A DNA stretch of 64,000 bases from Chondrosia reniformis (taxonomy: Eukaryota > Porifera > Demospongiae > Chondrillida > Chondrillidae). Shown piece by piece: positions 34,379 through 44,073 of this stretch. The notes beneath the pieces are model-generated. The model was not told where the DNA came from. It did no database searches and saw only the letters and a program-made list of their open reading frames with translations. Position numbers and translations under genes: made by a program. Each line of letters begins with the position of its first letter. Positions within the stretch are counted from its first letter, which is position 1. Where the stretch lies: contig OX359191.1 of assembly GCA_947172415.1 (NCBI GenBank), forward strand, positions 8,913,130-8,977,129, in the 5' to 3' direction.

Positions 34379-34959
34379 ATCTTTAAAAAGGTAAATTTGA
34401 TTAAAAAAAGTTAAATTTGCCCTATCTCTCACCATACATTAAGTTTGTATACTAAAATTTATTATACATTTTGTGCTATGTTGAATTGCTGTGAATGATG
34501 TACTTTGTAATTAACTTGAAATACTGTACCCTAGATTACTTATCCTCCAAAAATACCGTTATCATAAGAATGGGAAAGTGCCAACCACAATTGTTTTCTT
34601 TCAAAACAGCAAAACGCTATATATCTAGCAGACCTACGTGGTTATCACTGAAGGTCATGGATGATATCGTTTGGTATGGCCCAATTTATTTTTTAGAGTT
34701 TTCTTAGCTGTCGATTGAAGACTTTTCTCTAACTACATCTTGTATCATAACTCTTTCAAAAAAAACACTTCTAGCTAAAACTTGGCCATGCGACAATTCA
34801 GAAACAGCATACCATTTGAGATTAAACCTTTCACAAACTGCAATCACTACAACTTAGTATAATGTACATTTTAGAGCTGCAACTCTTCAAATGAACTGAT
34901 ATGATCCTAATACTTGGTGTCAACATTCCCAGACATTTATAAACCACACCCTAGCCTTT

Positions 34960-35256
34960 ATAAGCATTTATAAGCATAACCTGATTAAAACAGAGAGAGC
35001 TTTTTTTAGTATCAAACATGATTGGTGCAAGAGAGGAGAAATTAGACCATATGTGTTTAAAAGGATTGTTAGAGCATTAATTTTTCCAATTTTTGACTAT
35101 GGGAGCTTGATCTGGAGCCCTTTTATAGGACGCCCTAAGAGAGAGGTGATGAATTTGAAGATAGCTAGATTTTTTCTAGGAGTCAGCCCCTTGCATCCCA
35201 TTAATGCAGTGGAAAACGACATGGGGTGGGAAACGACAACAGAAACGTACATTTAA
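34960..35256 (+). mobile_element. LINE reverse-transcriptase C-terminal fragment
   Basis: Open frame with IKTERAFFSIKHDWCKRGEI, then KRIVRALIFPIFDYGSLIWS and MNLKIARFFLGVSPLHP..AV. This is the thumb-side region of non-LTR RTs (LFD.LV.PIL.YGSEVW...LGV...). It ends abruptly where the duplicated 5' flank resumes at 35266. Truncated at both ends. Confidence 0.6.
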
Positions 35257-35265
35257 TTATATATA

Positions 35266-35810
35266 TATAAGTCCCTAAAAGAGTTAATTGATTATAATAT
35301 CATGTATGGAGGAAAAGCCTAGTTGTCATTTCCTTTCAACCTTTCAATAAAGCCTGGTACAGGGTAGGTATACTAAATCATATCACATTAGAAACACTAC
35401 AACTGCAGCTGCAAGATTTAATTTATAGGAATATTCCAGATTAGCGCAAGTATTATACTGCATATATGAAGTAGAACAGGGAAGATTTAGAATTAAAAGG
35501 AACTTGTAAGGGGAGAGAGGTGTTAGTACTTTACTTATTTGAGGTAGAACAAACAATTATATTAATATCATGCAGGCTATATATGCAAGGGTCATATGGA
35601 ATTAAGGTGGTTGGCAAAGTATGGTATATATATATTGACTGCATGGGTACTGATGAATCAGATACATGCAGTAAGAAAATGCCATATATACATATCTCTA
35701 GAGCCGAAACCGGTTTATAAAATGAAGAACTGTTCAAAAATGTTCCCATGCACCCATGTATGTATACTCTCATATATAGGTGCACTGTATATTTCTGTCT
35801 TATATAGACT
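35266..35810. repeat. 5' flank of the duplicated unit (second copy)
   Basis: Near-identical to 30330-30730. In copy A this flank lies ~0.8 kb from the gene; here it is ~4.8 kb from copy B because TIR and foldback elements and a CPQ fragment lie between. Confidence 0.75.
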
Positions 35811-35920
35811 ATATAACTTGTGGCTAAAGTCTTGTAGCGTTTAATATACCTGATTGTAATTATTTTTGGAGCCATTTGCATCCGTATTATCAGAGTATAC
35901 GGTAGTAATCTCTAAGTATT

Positions 35921-37199
35921 GCGTAGCCCAGACCGCTATTTCGCCTCCATATTTTCTTGATGACGTCACACGGTCGGCGAAATATTATGGTCTGGTGAAT
36001 AGCAGGGCCGGCGGCATAGGGGCGGCCGGGGCGGCCATAGCCGCCCCACTTTTTTGGTCATAACAAAATTTTGCATCAAAACCTAACTGTTTATACCTTT
36101 AAGGCTTGAACCGCTCGAGCATTTTGTTGCAATCAACGCTGTATGTAGTCAGACTTTACCGACCTCCATTTTCTAATGACGTCATCGACGCGTACGTGTT
36201 TCGTTACCTGACCTACATGCGCCCAAACTGGGTCCCATACTCATTTTGTGACTGTAAATACGTGTCACCACGCCTTCTCGGACGTTTCCGCGCTCGTACA
36301 CAGTATCACTATGGCCCAGCGAATTGGTCCTATGATGGTTCAGACTGGCAGAGAATTTGTTATGGGCAGAAAGGGCAGATTAGGGACATTTAGTAACTTT
36401 AAGTAATATGTTTTTGTTTATATAGTAAAATACAGGAAATATACAAATTTACCACATGCATGCAGGTGCATGTGCACACGTTTTTGTTGTTTGTAGCTTG
36501 TATTTATGTAATAACTCTGTTCAGGCTCTGTTTAACTATCTGACTCGGATGTAGCAGCTATATATTGTATGTATACAGGTCTATTTGAGCTAGGCACTTT
36601 AAGGCATGTAGTACAAGTGAGTGATAGCTACAGTGTCACATAGCTAAGCAGTTTGAAGGTCACATAGCTGGAGAATGAAGTGACTCCAATCACCAGATTA
36701 GCTCACAGGGATAATTGTATGAGATATAGGACCAGAAGCCTCATTGGCCTCCCCACTTAAAAAGAACTGGCTCCGGCCCTGAATAGCCTATATACACCGT
36801 TTTTGTTCTGAGCCACCGGAACTTGGTGGCTCTTTAATATTCAGTTACCATGGTAATAATGATATTCATACCTTATAACGCGTTGTAACCGAGAAAGGCT
36901 TCGCGAATTGTAACGTTGCCAGCTGTAGAGAGCAGCGCGATGGAGCTTTGTTGCTTCGAAATTGTTGTCAGAATTTACGACACCGTACATGAGTTTGCTA
37001 ATCGATCAACCTGCAAAGCGCCGACTTTCCACTGTTTGCGAAGTAATTTCGTTTCTAATCGTTTTGTTAACGGAAGTTACTAGTTACTAGTTAGTTACGC
37101 CCCCCAGAACAAAAACGGTATATTCCACCAGACCCTATTTCGCCGACCGTGTGACGTCATCAAGAAAATATGAAGGCGAAATAGCGGTCTGGGCTACGC
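35921..37199. mobile_element. 1.28-kb element with ~80-bp terminal inverted repeats
   Basis: Left end 35921-36002 and right end 37123-37199 are almost perfect inverted copies (GCGTAGCCCAGACCGCTATT... with TGATGACGTCACACGGTCGG). A second nested inverted pair, ATACACCGTTTTTGTTCTG near 36790 and CAGAACAAAAACGGTATA near 37105, marks an inner element. No transposase is visible. A hAT-like element is inserted just inside the left TIR. Confidence 0.75.
36004..36779. mobile_element. Nested hAT-like non-autonomous element
   Basis: Ends AGGGCCGG (left, preceded by C) and CCGGCCC(T) (right). It is flanked by the 8-bp direct repeat TGAATAGC at 35996-36003 and 36780-36787. An 8-bp target duplication and CAGGGCCGG-type ends are hAT features. 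The interior has no transposase ORF. It interrupts the 1.28-kb TIR element, so it is younger. Confidence 0.7.
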
Positions 37200-37404
37200 G
37201 ACTATTCTGTAAGTAGGGATGGCCCGAAAAAAAAATGGATGCCGTAATTCAATGTATTACGGTAGGCAGCGAATGCGTTTTTACCTCTTTTAACCTCGTA
37301 ATGTGTCTTTTTTGTACGATTTCAATTGAGGGAAGCTGTTTTCAAGAGCGCATAAAGGCTCCAAGTTTGTAAAACGGTTTCAGGCCTACTTCCGGTTTTC
37401 CTCA

Positions 37405-37765
37405 TTGGGGCGCCGCAGGCGCCCCTATATTGTTTTCAGAAATTATGTTAACGTATGGCTTCCTGTTCGTAGTCTTGTATATCTGTCAAAAAATGGCGGA
37501 CGTTCGGCTAGCTTTCGTTTTCTAGCTTAAAATTAGCTTTCTCTTCCTTAGCGTAGAACATTGAACAAACGAAATGGACTTAAAAACCACCCTTACTAAT
37601 ATTATGTAACGTAAAGCTTGCGCAAAAACGTTTTCTACGAGATATGGCCTTGAAAAATTGACGGCCAACAAGAGTCGATCGGAAATCGGTTAACCGGATA
37701 TCTATGAGAACCAGCCAAGTAGTTCGAGTTTACTTAGGGGCGCCTGGCGCCCCACGAGTTTTTTT
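37405..37765. repeat. Segment bounded by GGGGCGCC/GGCGCCCC palindromes
   Basis: TTGGGGCGCCGCAGGCGCCC (about 37406) and GGGGCGCCTGGCGCCCC (about 37738) are two hairpin-forming GC palindromes ~330 bp apart in otherwise AT-rich DNA. It is probably another non-autonomous element; no coding sequence. Confidence 0.4.
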
Positions 37766-37882
37766 AAACTCGAACTACTTGTTTTCTTATTCTTATTCTT
37801 ATTCTTCTTCCTTTTATTTCACGCTAGTGCATAAACGCGCTTGTAGATAAATACATCTTAGGGGCATATCGTCTAAAAGTTC

Positions 37883-37884
<2 letters not shown>

Positions 37885-37941
<57 letters not shown>
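37885..37941. repeat. (TTA)n microsatellite
   Basis: About 18 TTA/ATT trinucleotide repeats. Confidence 0.95.
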
Positions 37942-37943
<2 letters not shown>

Positions 37944-37994
37944 ATTTGAGTGCTTCATGTGCTATGCACACTAGGTCTATTTAGACCCATGAAA

Positions 37995-39370
37995 AATCTA
38001 AGATACCATTTTCCTACATGCTATGCCTATTCTGTTAAAAAAGCCTATAGGGGAACTAAACCTGAAGAGAGCTTTGGATGAAGATACAGGAGTCTTTTCT
38101 TCCTTCTTTTCCCTTCTTTCATTTCTTCTCCACTGGGTCAGACAGCCGTTTCTGGGAATTCCACCCTTCTTCAGTGATCCTGGGAGTCTCTGTCTTTTTC
38201 TTTGTCTTGATCTTCTGTGAATCCTTGGCATGTAGCACTATACAACGATACATAATAGTCAAAACTGATGAATGTCTACAGTTTTGCCTTTCCCTTTCCC
38301 TTTATATATATACGTAGCTAATCAGTCATGCATTAATTGAATTCTGTGATTTAATTTCCCAGACATACGTATGTATGATTAAAAACCTGATATCTAGCTC
38401 AATAGTTCATGTTGCATACATATCACAGAAACCACAAAATTCAAAATTAATATTGACCTTCAATAGTGACCTTCAGCTTAATGGGACTGTAGCCTTCCAA
38501 ATGCACCATGTTGACTTGTCTGTTGTTTTTATTCATGGGATGCACTTTCACAATGTGATTAATCTAAATATATACAACATTTACACCATATAAAAACATG
38601 TTATAGTCAATTAGCTCTATTATTGATTGTCTGTTGTTTGTTGATGAATATGATGCATCTACTAATCCTAATGGCCTAAACCTTTTTGCCCACTTTATAC
38701 CTTATATAACATAAACAACAATGTTTATAGATATATATGCTATTATATCATTAGTCTATATGGTTAATTGGTATGTATAATTGAATAGGAAAGGTTGAAG
38801 TGGTGATGGAGTATATTGTAGGAAACACTTTACTGACATATTTTATATATTTTATTTAGTCAATCGCTACAATACATAAGTGAGCTCCAGGGCACATGGG
38901 AAAACTATATAATCACAGAAATATACAGTATTAACATTAAATTAATATTTAATATGAGTGGATAAATGATATATCATAATGAGTAAACATGCATTAGGAG
39001 TCCGGGTCAGTCATAATCATGGCTGATTGATCATGAACTCTCCATCTTCTCCAGTGTTTTTGGAAATGTGATGGTCTATAGCTGAGGAATCAAAGGGAAG
39101 CAGGACCAATTATATACACCACTGGTTTCTACTGCTACCGGACTGAAATGGTGCATGGATTCACAAAAGATCAAGAAACATACAAAACCAGGGTCACTGA
39201 TGAATGGCGGAATTCCCAAAAACATCTGTCTGGCCCATAATAAAGAGAAGACTCCTGTATCCCCATCCCATGCATGCAAACTCTCACCAGGTTTAGTTCA
39301 CTATAGGCTTTTTACATTATTACAGAGCAGGCATATAGGATGTAGTAAAAGTGTATTACTTTATATTCAT
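37995..39370. mobile_element. Foldback pair: two inverted ~230-bp copies of the dispersed repeat
   Basis: 37995-38235 and 39140-39370 are inverted copies of each other (GGAACTAAACCTGAAGAGAG, TCTTGATCTTCTGTGAATCC on one side; their complements on the other). The ~900 bp between them are AT-rich without a recognisable gene. It is either one foldback element or two independent insertions of the dispersed repeat in opposite orientation. Confidence 0.6.
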
Positions 39371-39662
39371 GTATTCCAGCAAGCAATGATTACAAGCAAC
39401 AGTGACCAAAACCACTTAATGGTATAACACAAGTGTTTACAGAGCCAAAAACATATATAACCAACATAACCCCTACCTTTTTATTATTAATTATAAATTA
39501 AATGTTTTTATTAGCAAAGTATGTGCACACAAAAATAGTTATTATAACTAAAGTCATGCAATTGGAATAATAATTACACAAATGCTCTATAATGAAAACA
39601 ATCTCTAGCTATAGCTAATTTTATAATGTTAAAGCAATGTCCATTGATCAGAGTTCATTGAA

Positions 39663-40372
39663 TTAACGAGGGAGCTTATCGTTCATGTCAGCCAGAATAA
39701 AGGCGTAGATGGCCCACACTACAGTGCAAAGGTCAATATTATCAGGGTCTTGGATACTCATATTGTCTGTAGGTGAATGGTGGTACCAGAAGTACCTTTC
39801 TCCTTCATACACATTGGAAAGGCTTCCAGTTGGTACATTCAATGATTGCCAATCCCCTATGTCTGAAATACTGGCAGAGTTAAAAAAAACCTTGAGGCAT
39901 CAATTCCTTTCAAGTTTTTCAAGTAGGTTCCTCCGATGAGCTCGAGTATGGATTTAGCTTTTTCTGAACCTGTAAATCTGATCCCAGTTGGAGTGAAGGT
40001 TGCATCATCACTTTTAAACATAAATATATATATATATACAAGGTTACGAACAGGAAGCCATACATTAACATAATTTCTGAAAACAATATAGGGGCACAAT
40101 AAACATTTAAGTTCATGAAACATCTGTATGGCATATATACCTCATATATCATCATGCAGCTACCTGAATAGGTCATTTTTCCTCCCTAGTAGCCCATCCT
40201 AATAATAAAATGTACAGATATTCTATATTATGCTGACAATTAAGTTTGAAACAATGAAATGAATGTGAATATATACATACATGTCGATGAGAAAGACTAA
40301 CATAATAGTCTCTGATATATTCCAATGTTGACTTGTTCAGCTGCTTGCATCATCCTGCGCCCTGCATAAAAA
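39663..40372 (-). pseudogene. Broken 3' fragment of carboxypeptidase Q (M28 metallopeptidase)
   Basis: The last segment 40015-39663 reads FTPTGIRFTGSEKAKSILEL, then after a one-base frameshift in an A8/T8 run (39882-39889) ISDIGDWQSLNVPTGSLSNV, RYFWYHHSPTDNMSIQDPD and WAIYAFILADMNDKLPR-stop. This is the C-terminus of CPQ/PGCP (..FFFHHS.GDTM.VMDP...). Upstream pieces at 40196-40162 and about 40372-40285 are degraded: AAEQ..GIYQ and DYYVSLSH, which together look like the WTAEEQGGxGAxQYY region, lie in different frames. The N-terminal two thirds, with most zinc ligands, is absent. The fragment ends ~70 bp from the duplicated promoter block of copy B. Confidence 0.65.
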
Positions 40373-40527
40373 GGTCAATATTGTTCAACTCATGAATCAC
40401 ATGGGAGCCATACAGACTGGTGGATTTTATATAACTGAATTAATGGCCTATAAAGGTTATACAGTTAATAAAATTATAATCATGCCATACACACATGCAC
40501 ATGTTCAAAAGCACCTGCAATTCAGGC

Positions 40528-40535
40528 TATATAAA
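40528..40535 (+). promoter_or_regulatory. TATA box of HMGL-EF copy B
   Basis: TATATAAA, 80 bp before the ATG, identical in spacing to copy A. The surrounding ~165 bp differ from copy A at only a few positions. Confidence 0.6.
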
Positions 40536-40607
40536 TGTAGCAAGCACTAGTCTGAATCATTAAACCATCGATCTAAGCAAGCTCTTGGAATAAGCCTCAC
40601 GATCAGA

Positions 40608-42311
40608 ATGACTACTATTGATGAGACTGTCGCCCAAATACAGGAAGACGTTGTTAAAGAGCTCGAAAAACGACAGCGTCTCCGAGAGTTAGACTTGTTT
40701 GTGTTGGACAATTCCATCCGTGAGAGTACCGTCGGTCAACTCCGCGGTCACACGCTAGAGAATAAATTTAAGATTTTTGAGGAGGTCAAAAATTGTGGCT
40801 TTAAGAATATCGTGGTAGCGTCATTCGCTCATATGACTCGTGTAGACGATGAATTTGTGCAGATGCTACTTGCAAAAGGTGAAGATCCTAAAACTTTGTT
40901 CAGTTTCTCAGAGGTAACGGAGAGCGTCAAGAAGGGTATTCCGGACACGACGACCGTTCCGATTGGCTTAAAAAAGATGCAACAATTCCGCCTACAAAAT
41001 CCAATCCTTGAAATTGATCTAGTCGACAAAAGGGTCAATTACGAGAAATTTACCACTGAGGACGTTTGCCAGCTACTTCTGCACTGGATTGAATGGTCAA
41101 TGAAATATCTTCCTGGAGATCCAAAGATCTTGGTGAACCTGCGTGATTTCCCTGATGCCATGATTCAATCGCTCAAACGAGTGATAGCAGTTGTGCAGTT
41201 CCTAGCAAATTTACCTGAAAAGAAGCGCCCTTTCGGAATCATGTTTGAGGAACCTACTGGTCGATACCTACCAGAAGAGGTTGGAGCATGGACGGCTGGT
41301 GTACGTAAGACCATGCAACAGAACGGATGGGGAGCGGGGAAGCTGCTGGCGCACGTGCACAAGAGATACGCCCTTGGAGAGATGGTTCAGCTGGAATGCT
41401 TGGTCAATGGGGCAAATGGTATCTGGGCCGGTGTTTGCGAAGAAGGAGCTGCTATGGGCCATGCATGCTCAATCGTTACGTTGATCAATCTTATTCGTAT
41501 GGGGAATAAAAAAGTACTGGAAAGCTACAACTGCAGCTATTTGAGAACAGCAGCCATCAATGTAACGAGGATAACCACTGGAAGGGACCCACATCCAAAA
41601 CAAGTAATATATGGGGACCGTGCCCTTGATCTCAGTTTTGATTTTGGTGGAATAGGTGGAGGCATACTGGCTAAATGCGAATTTGATATGGCCAAGTTTT
41701 TTGGCGAAGAGGCACCCATACGAATCAGTACCCTAGCTTCCAACAGTTTGATTGCAAGAAGGCTGATACAGCTTTTTGGTGACAATCCGCAATTTACAGA
41801 GGAAACTGGGCAGAAGATGAAGGAAGTCATGATTGAAGACTTGAAACAAAACAGGAAAGAGGAGTATATGAGTGAAGTGGGAGTGGCCATTCTATTTGAT
41901 CGTGCAGGGGGGAAGCTGACACCTAAAATGCAGGAAGTAATCCAGAACATTGAAGTAAATGGGGTTCACGAAAGAGAATTGCTTGCAAATATCCGCGAAA
42001 TCTGGGATGCTTGGGATCTAAAGGACATTCAAAGAGGAGATGATGCCTTGGAGTTCCATTCTTTCTACAATGGCTTTATGGCTCCATATTTTGGCTGCTA
42101 CAGATGTGATGACACAAGACAAGGCATCCAAGCTATTAATATGGACACCGATGGCTTTGTGGATTGGGGTGAATTCACAGTGTATCTGAAGTGGGCTTTG
42201 CATCAGTATCCTCAAATCAAAGATGCAGATGAATTGCTATCAGTTGCCTTCCGTAAGGGTATTATTCCTGCAATGCGTGACGAAATACTACAGAATAGAA
42301 AACCAAAGTAA
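40608..42311 (+). CDS. HMGL-like DRE-TIM enzyme fused to EF-hand region, copy B
   Basis: Intronless, 567 residues, collinear with copy A without indels. About 30 substitutions, several clustered: NQAPE to IQSLK near 186, DKKE to AKCE near 355, ELEK to DIQR near 473. All barrel landmarks (D34, R38, E39, H249, H251, H285) are kept. In the EF-hand loop the first residue is Asn instead of Asp (NMDTDGFVDWGE), which would be expected to weaken but not abolish Ca2+ binding. Reading frame and promoter are intact, so both copies are probably expressed. The duplication includes 165 bp of promoter and ~1.6 kb of 3' flank. Same functional uncertainty as copy A. Confidence 0.75.
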   Translation: MTTIDETVAQIQEDVVKELEKRQRLRELDLFVLDNSIRESTVGQLRGHTLENKFKIFEEVKNCGFKNIVVASFAHMTRVDDEFVQMLLAKGEDPKTLFSFSEVTESVKKGIPDTTTVPIGLKKMQQFRLQNPILEIDLVDKRVNYEKFTTEDVCQLLLHWIEWSMKYLPGDPKILVNLRDFPDAMIQSLKRVIAVVQFLANLPEKKRPFGIMFEEPTGRYLPEEVGAWTAGVRKTMQQNGWGAGKLLAHVHKRYALGEMVQLECLVNGANGIWAGVCEEGAAMGHACSIVTLINLIRMGNKKVLESYNCSYLRTAAINVTRITTGRDPHPKQVIYGDRALDLSFDFGGIGGGILAKCEFDMAKFFGEEAPIRISTLASNSLIARRLIQLFGDNPQFTEETGQKMKEVMIEDLKQNRKEEYMSEVGVAILFDRAGGKLTPKMQEVIQNIEVNGVHERELLANIREIWDAWDLKDIQRGDDALEFHSFYNGFMAPYFGCYRCDDTRQGIQAINMDTDGFVDWGEFTVYLKWALHQYPQIKDADELLSVAFRKGIIPAMRDEILQNRKPK

Positions 42312-43930
42312 TTTCAGGCTGATCAACTACGTACAAATATATAGACACAAATATTATTGCTGGCTGTTCAAGTATACTCAACTATATAATCTCAGAATTA
42401 GGAGAGAACTAAAGAATGTATTACTATTAATCAATTTCTGTAATGTTATGCTGCAGTTGAATAATTGAAATATATATGTAGTTAAACAGTTTTTAACAAT
42501 GTGCATGTATACTGACATATAGTATCTAGATTTCCACAGAATAAAGAGTCAAAGTGCTGGCAGCTGTCTATAGGAATAAAATGAAGCCCAGGATCACAAG
42601 ACTTCAGCTTTGTGCTTTCAAAAAGTGATTTGTGGCTTTATAAACAGATGGGGCTAATGGTGTCTTTGTCCCCCTTTTAGGATAACTATTGTATCTACAA
42701 GTATCATGAGACCGGTAATTACGCATTAGCCTAATAGATGTAATATTATAGTATAATTAGTAGTCATTACTGTATCCTGTAAAGAGATCACTTGTTACAA
42801 AGCCTGGTACATGGTAGTCTGACATAGCCCGACCACCGTCCTGCCTCCATAGCAAAATGGAGGCTACGTCAAAATGGAGGAAGAATCGTGGTCGGGCTAC
42901 GTCAGACTAGGTACATGGTAGTCATAAATCATGTCACACTGTTGCAAAACCACATTTATAAAGGAATATTAAATATTCCCAGTTAAGATTGTGTTCCTTT
43001 GTAATGATGACATTCTACACTACTGATTAGTTATTAGTGTTGGCATGAAAATGGTTACCTTAAGGAAGGTCAGTATATATCTTTAAAAAGGTAAATTTGG
43101 TTAAAAAAGTTAAATTTGCTCTATCTCTCACCATACATTAAGTTCGTATACTAAAATTTATTTATACATTTTGTGCTGTAACTCAATCAAATGATATGAA
43201 ACTACGCTTGGCATTAACATATTTAGAAAACTAATATGAATTGAAAGCATTGTACCATAATTATTATCATAAGACCATAATGTAAAATCCTTAATTTTCT
43301 ATACATGGGGTCAGATAGGCTGTTCTCCTTGGCCTATTAAGACACATACAGAATCTTATCTTCTCTTATCTATTTCCTCCAGTTTCTAAATGAACCACAA
43401 ATACTGAAAATATATACGTATATAATTGCTGTGAATGATGTAATTTTGTAATTATTAAACTTGAAATACTGTACCCTAGATTACATATCTTCCAAAAGTA
43501 CTGTTATAAGAATGGGAAAGTGCCAACCACAATTGTTTTCTTTCAAAATTTTGTTGTTCAAAAAGAACAACAAAACGTTATATAGCAGGCCTACCTGGTT
43601 ATCACTGAATGTCATGGATGGTATTGTTTGGTATGGCCCAATTTATTATTTAGAGTTTTGTTAGCCGTTGATTGAAGACTTTTCTCTAATTACATCTTGT
43701 GCCATAACTCTTTCAAAATGCAACACTTTTAGCTAAAACTTGGCCATGCAACATTCCGGAAACAGTGGACCCTTTGAGATTAAACCTTTCTCAAGCTGCA
43801 ATCACTACAATTCAGTATAATGTATATTTTAGAGCTGCAACTCTTCAAATGAACTGATATGATGCTAACACTTGGTGTCAACATTCCCAGACATTTATAA
43901 AGCACACCCTAACCTTTATAATAATTCTAA
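42312..43930. repeat. 3' flank of the duplicated unit (paired with 33186-34960)
   Basis: The sequence follows copy A downstream of the gene for ~1.6 kb, e.g. GGCTGATCAACTACGTACAA, AGAATGGGAAAGTGCCAACC and ACACTTGGTGTCAACATTCC in both, with small indels. Copy A has the LINE insert; copy B has the MITE at 42815. No genes are supported in either flank. Confidence 0.85.
42815..42909. mobile_element. 95-bp MITE with 9-bp target duplication
   Basis: Terminal inverted repeats TAGTCTGACATAGCCCGACC and the complement of GGTCGGGCTACGTCAGACTA. Flanked by GGTACATGG at 42806-42814 and 42910-42918. The orthologous site in copy A (~33701) is empty. A 9-bp duplication suggests a Mutator-like family; the interior is a second palindrome (CCTCCAT/ATGGAGG). 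Confidence 0.75.
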
Positions 43931-44073
43931 TGTATAGTAATTACTAACAAACAATGATTAACTTTGTATTTATGATTTGTCAGACGCCATTTTTATTTCT
44001 TGTGTGGTTATTGCATCATACGTCATTTTATCTTGGGTGGATCAGAGAAAATCACCTCCGAATTATAGGAATA

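Noticed and set aside
36106-36393. 95-codon ORF inside the hAT-like element
   Set aside because: No similarity to a hAT transposase (no RNase H-like or zinc-finger motifs). Chance ORF in a non-autonomous element.
34495-43664. Two similar ORFs of 70 and 67 codons (34495-34707; 43461-43664)
   Set aside because: They are the same stretch of duplicated 3' flank. Indels between the copies are not multiples of three, and the frames are not conserved.
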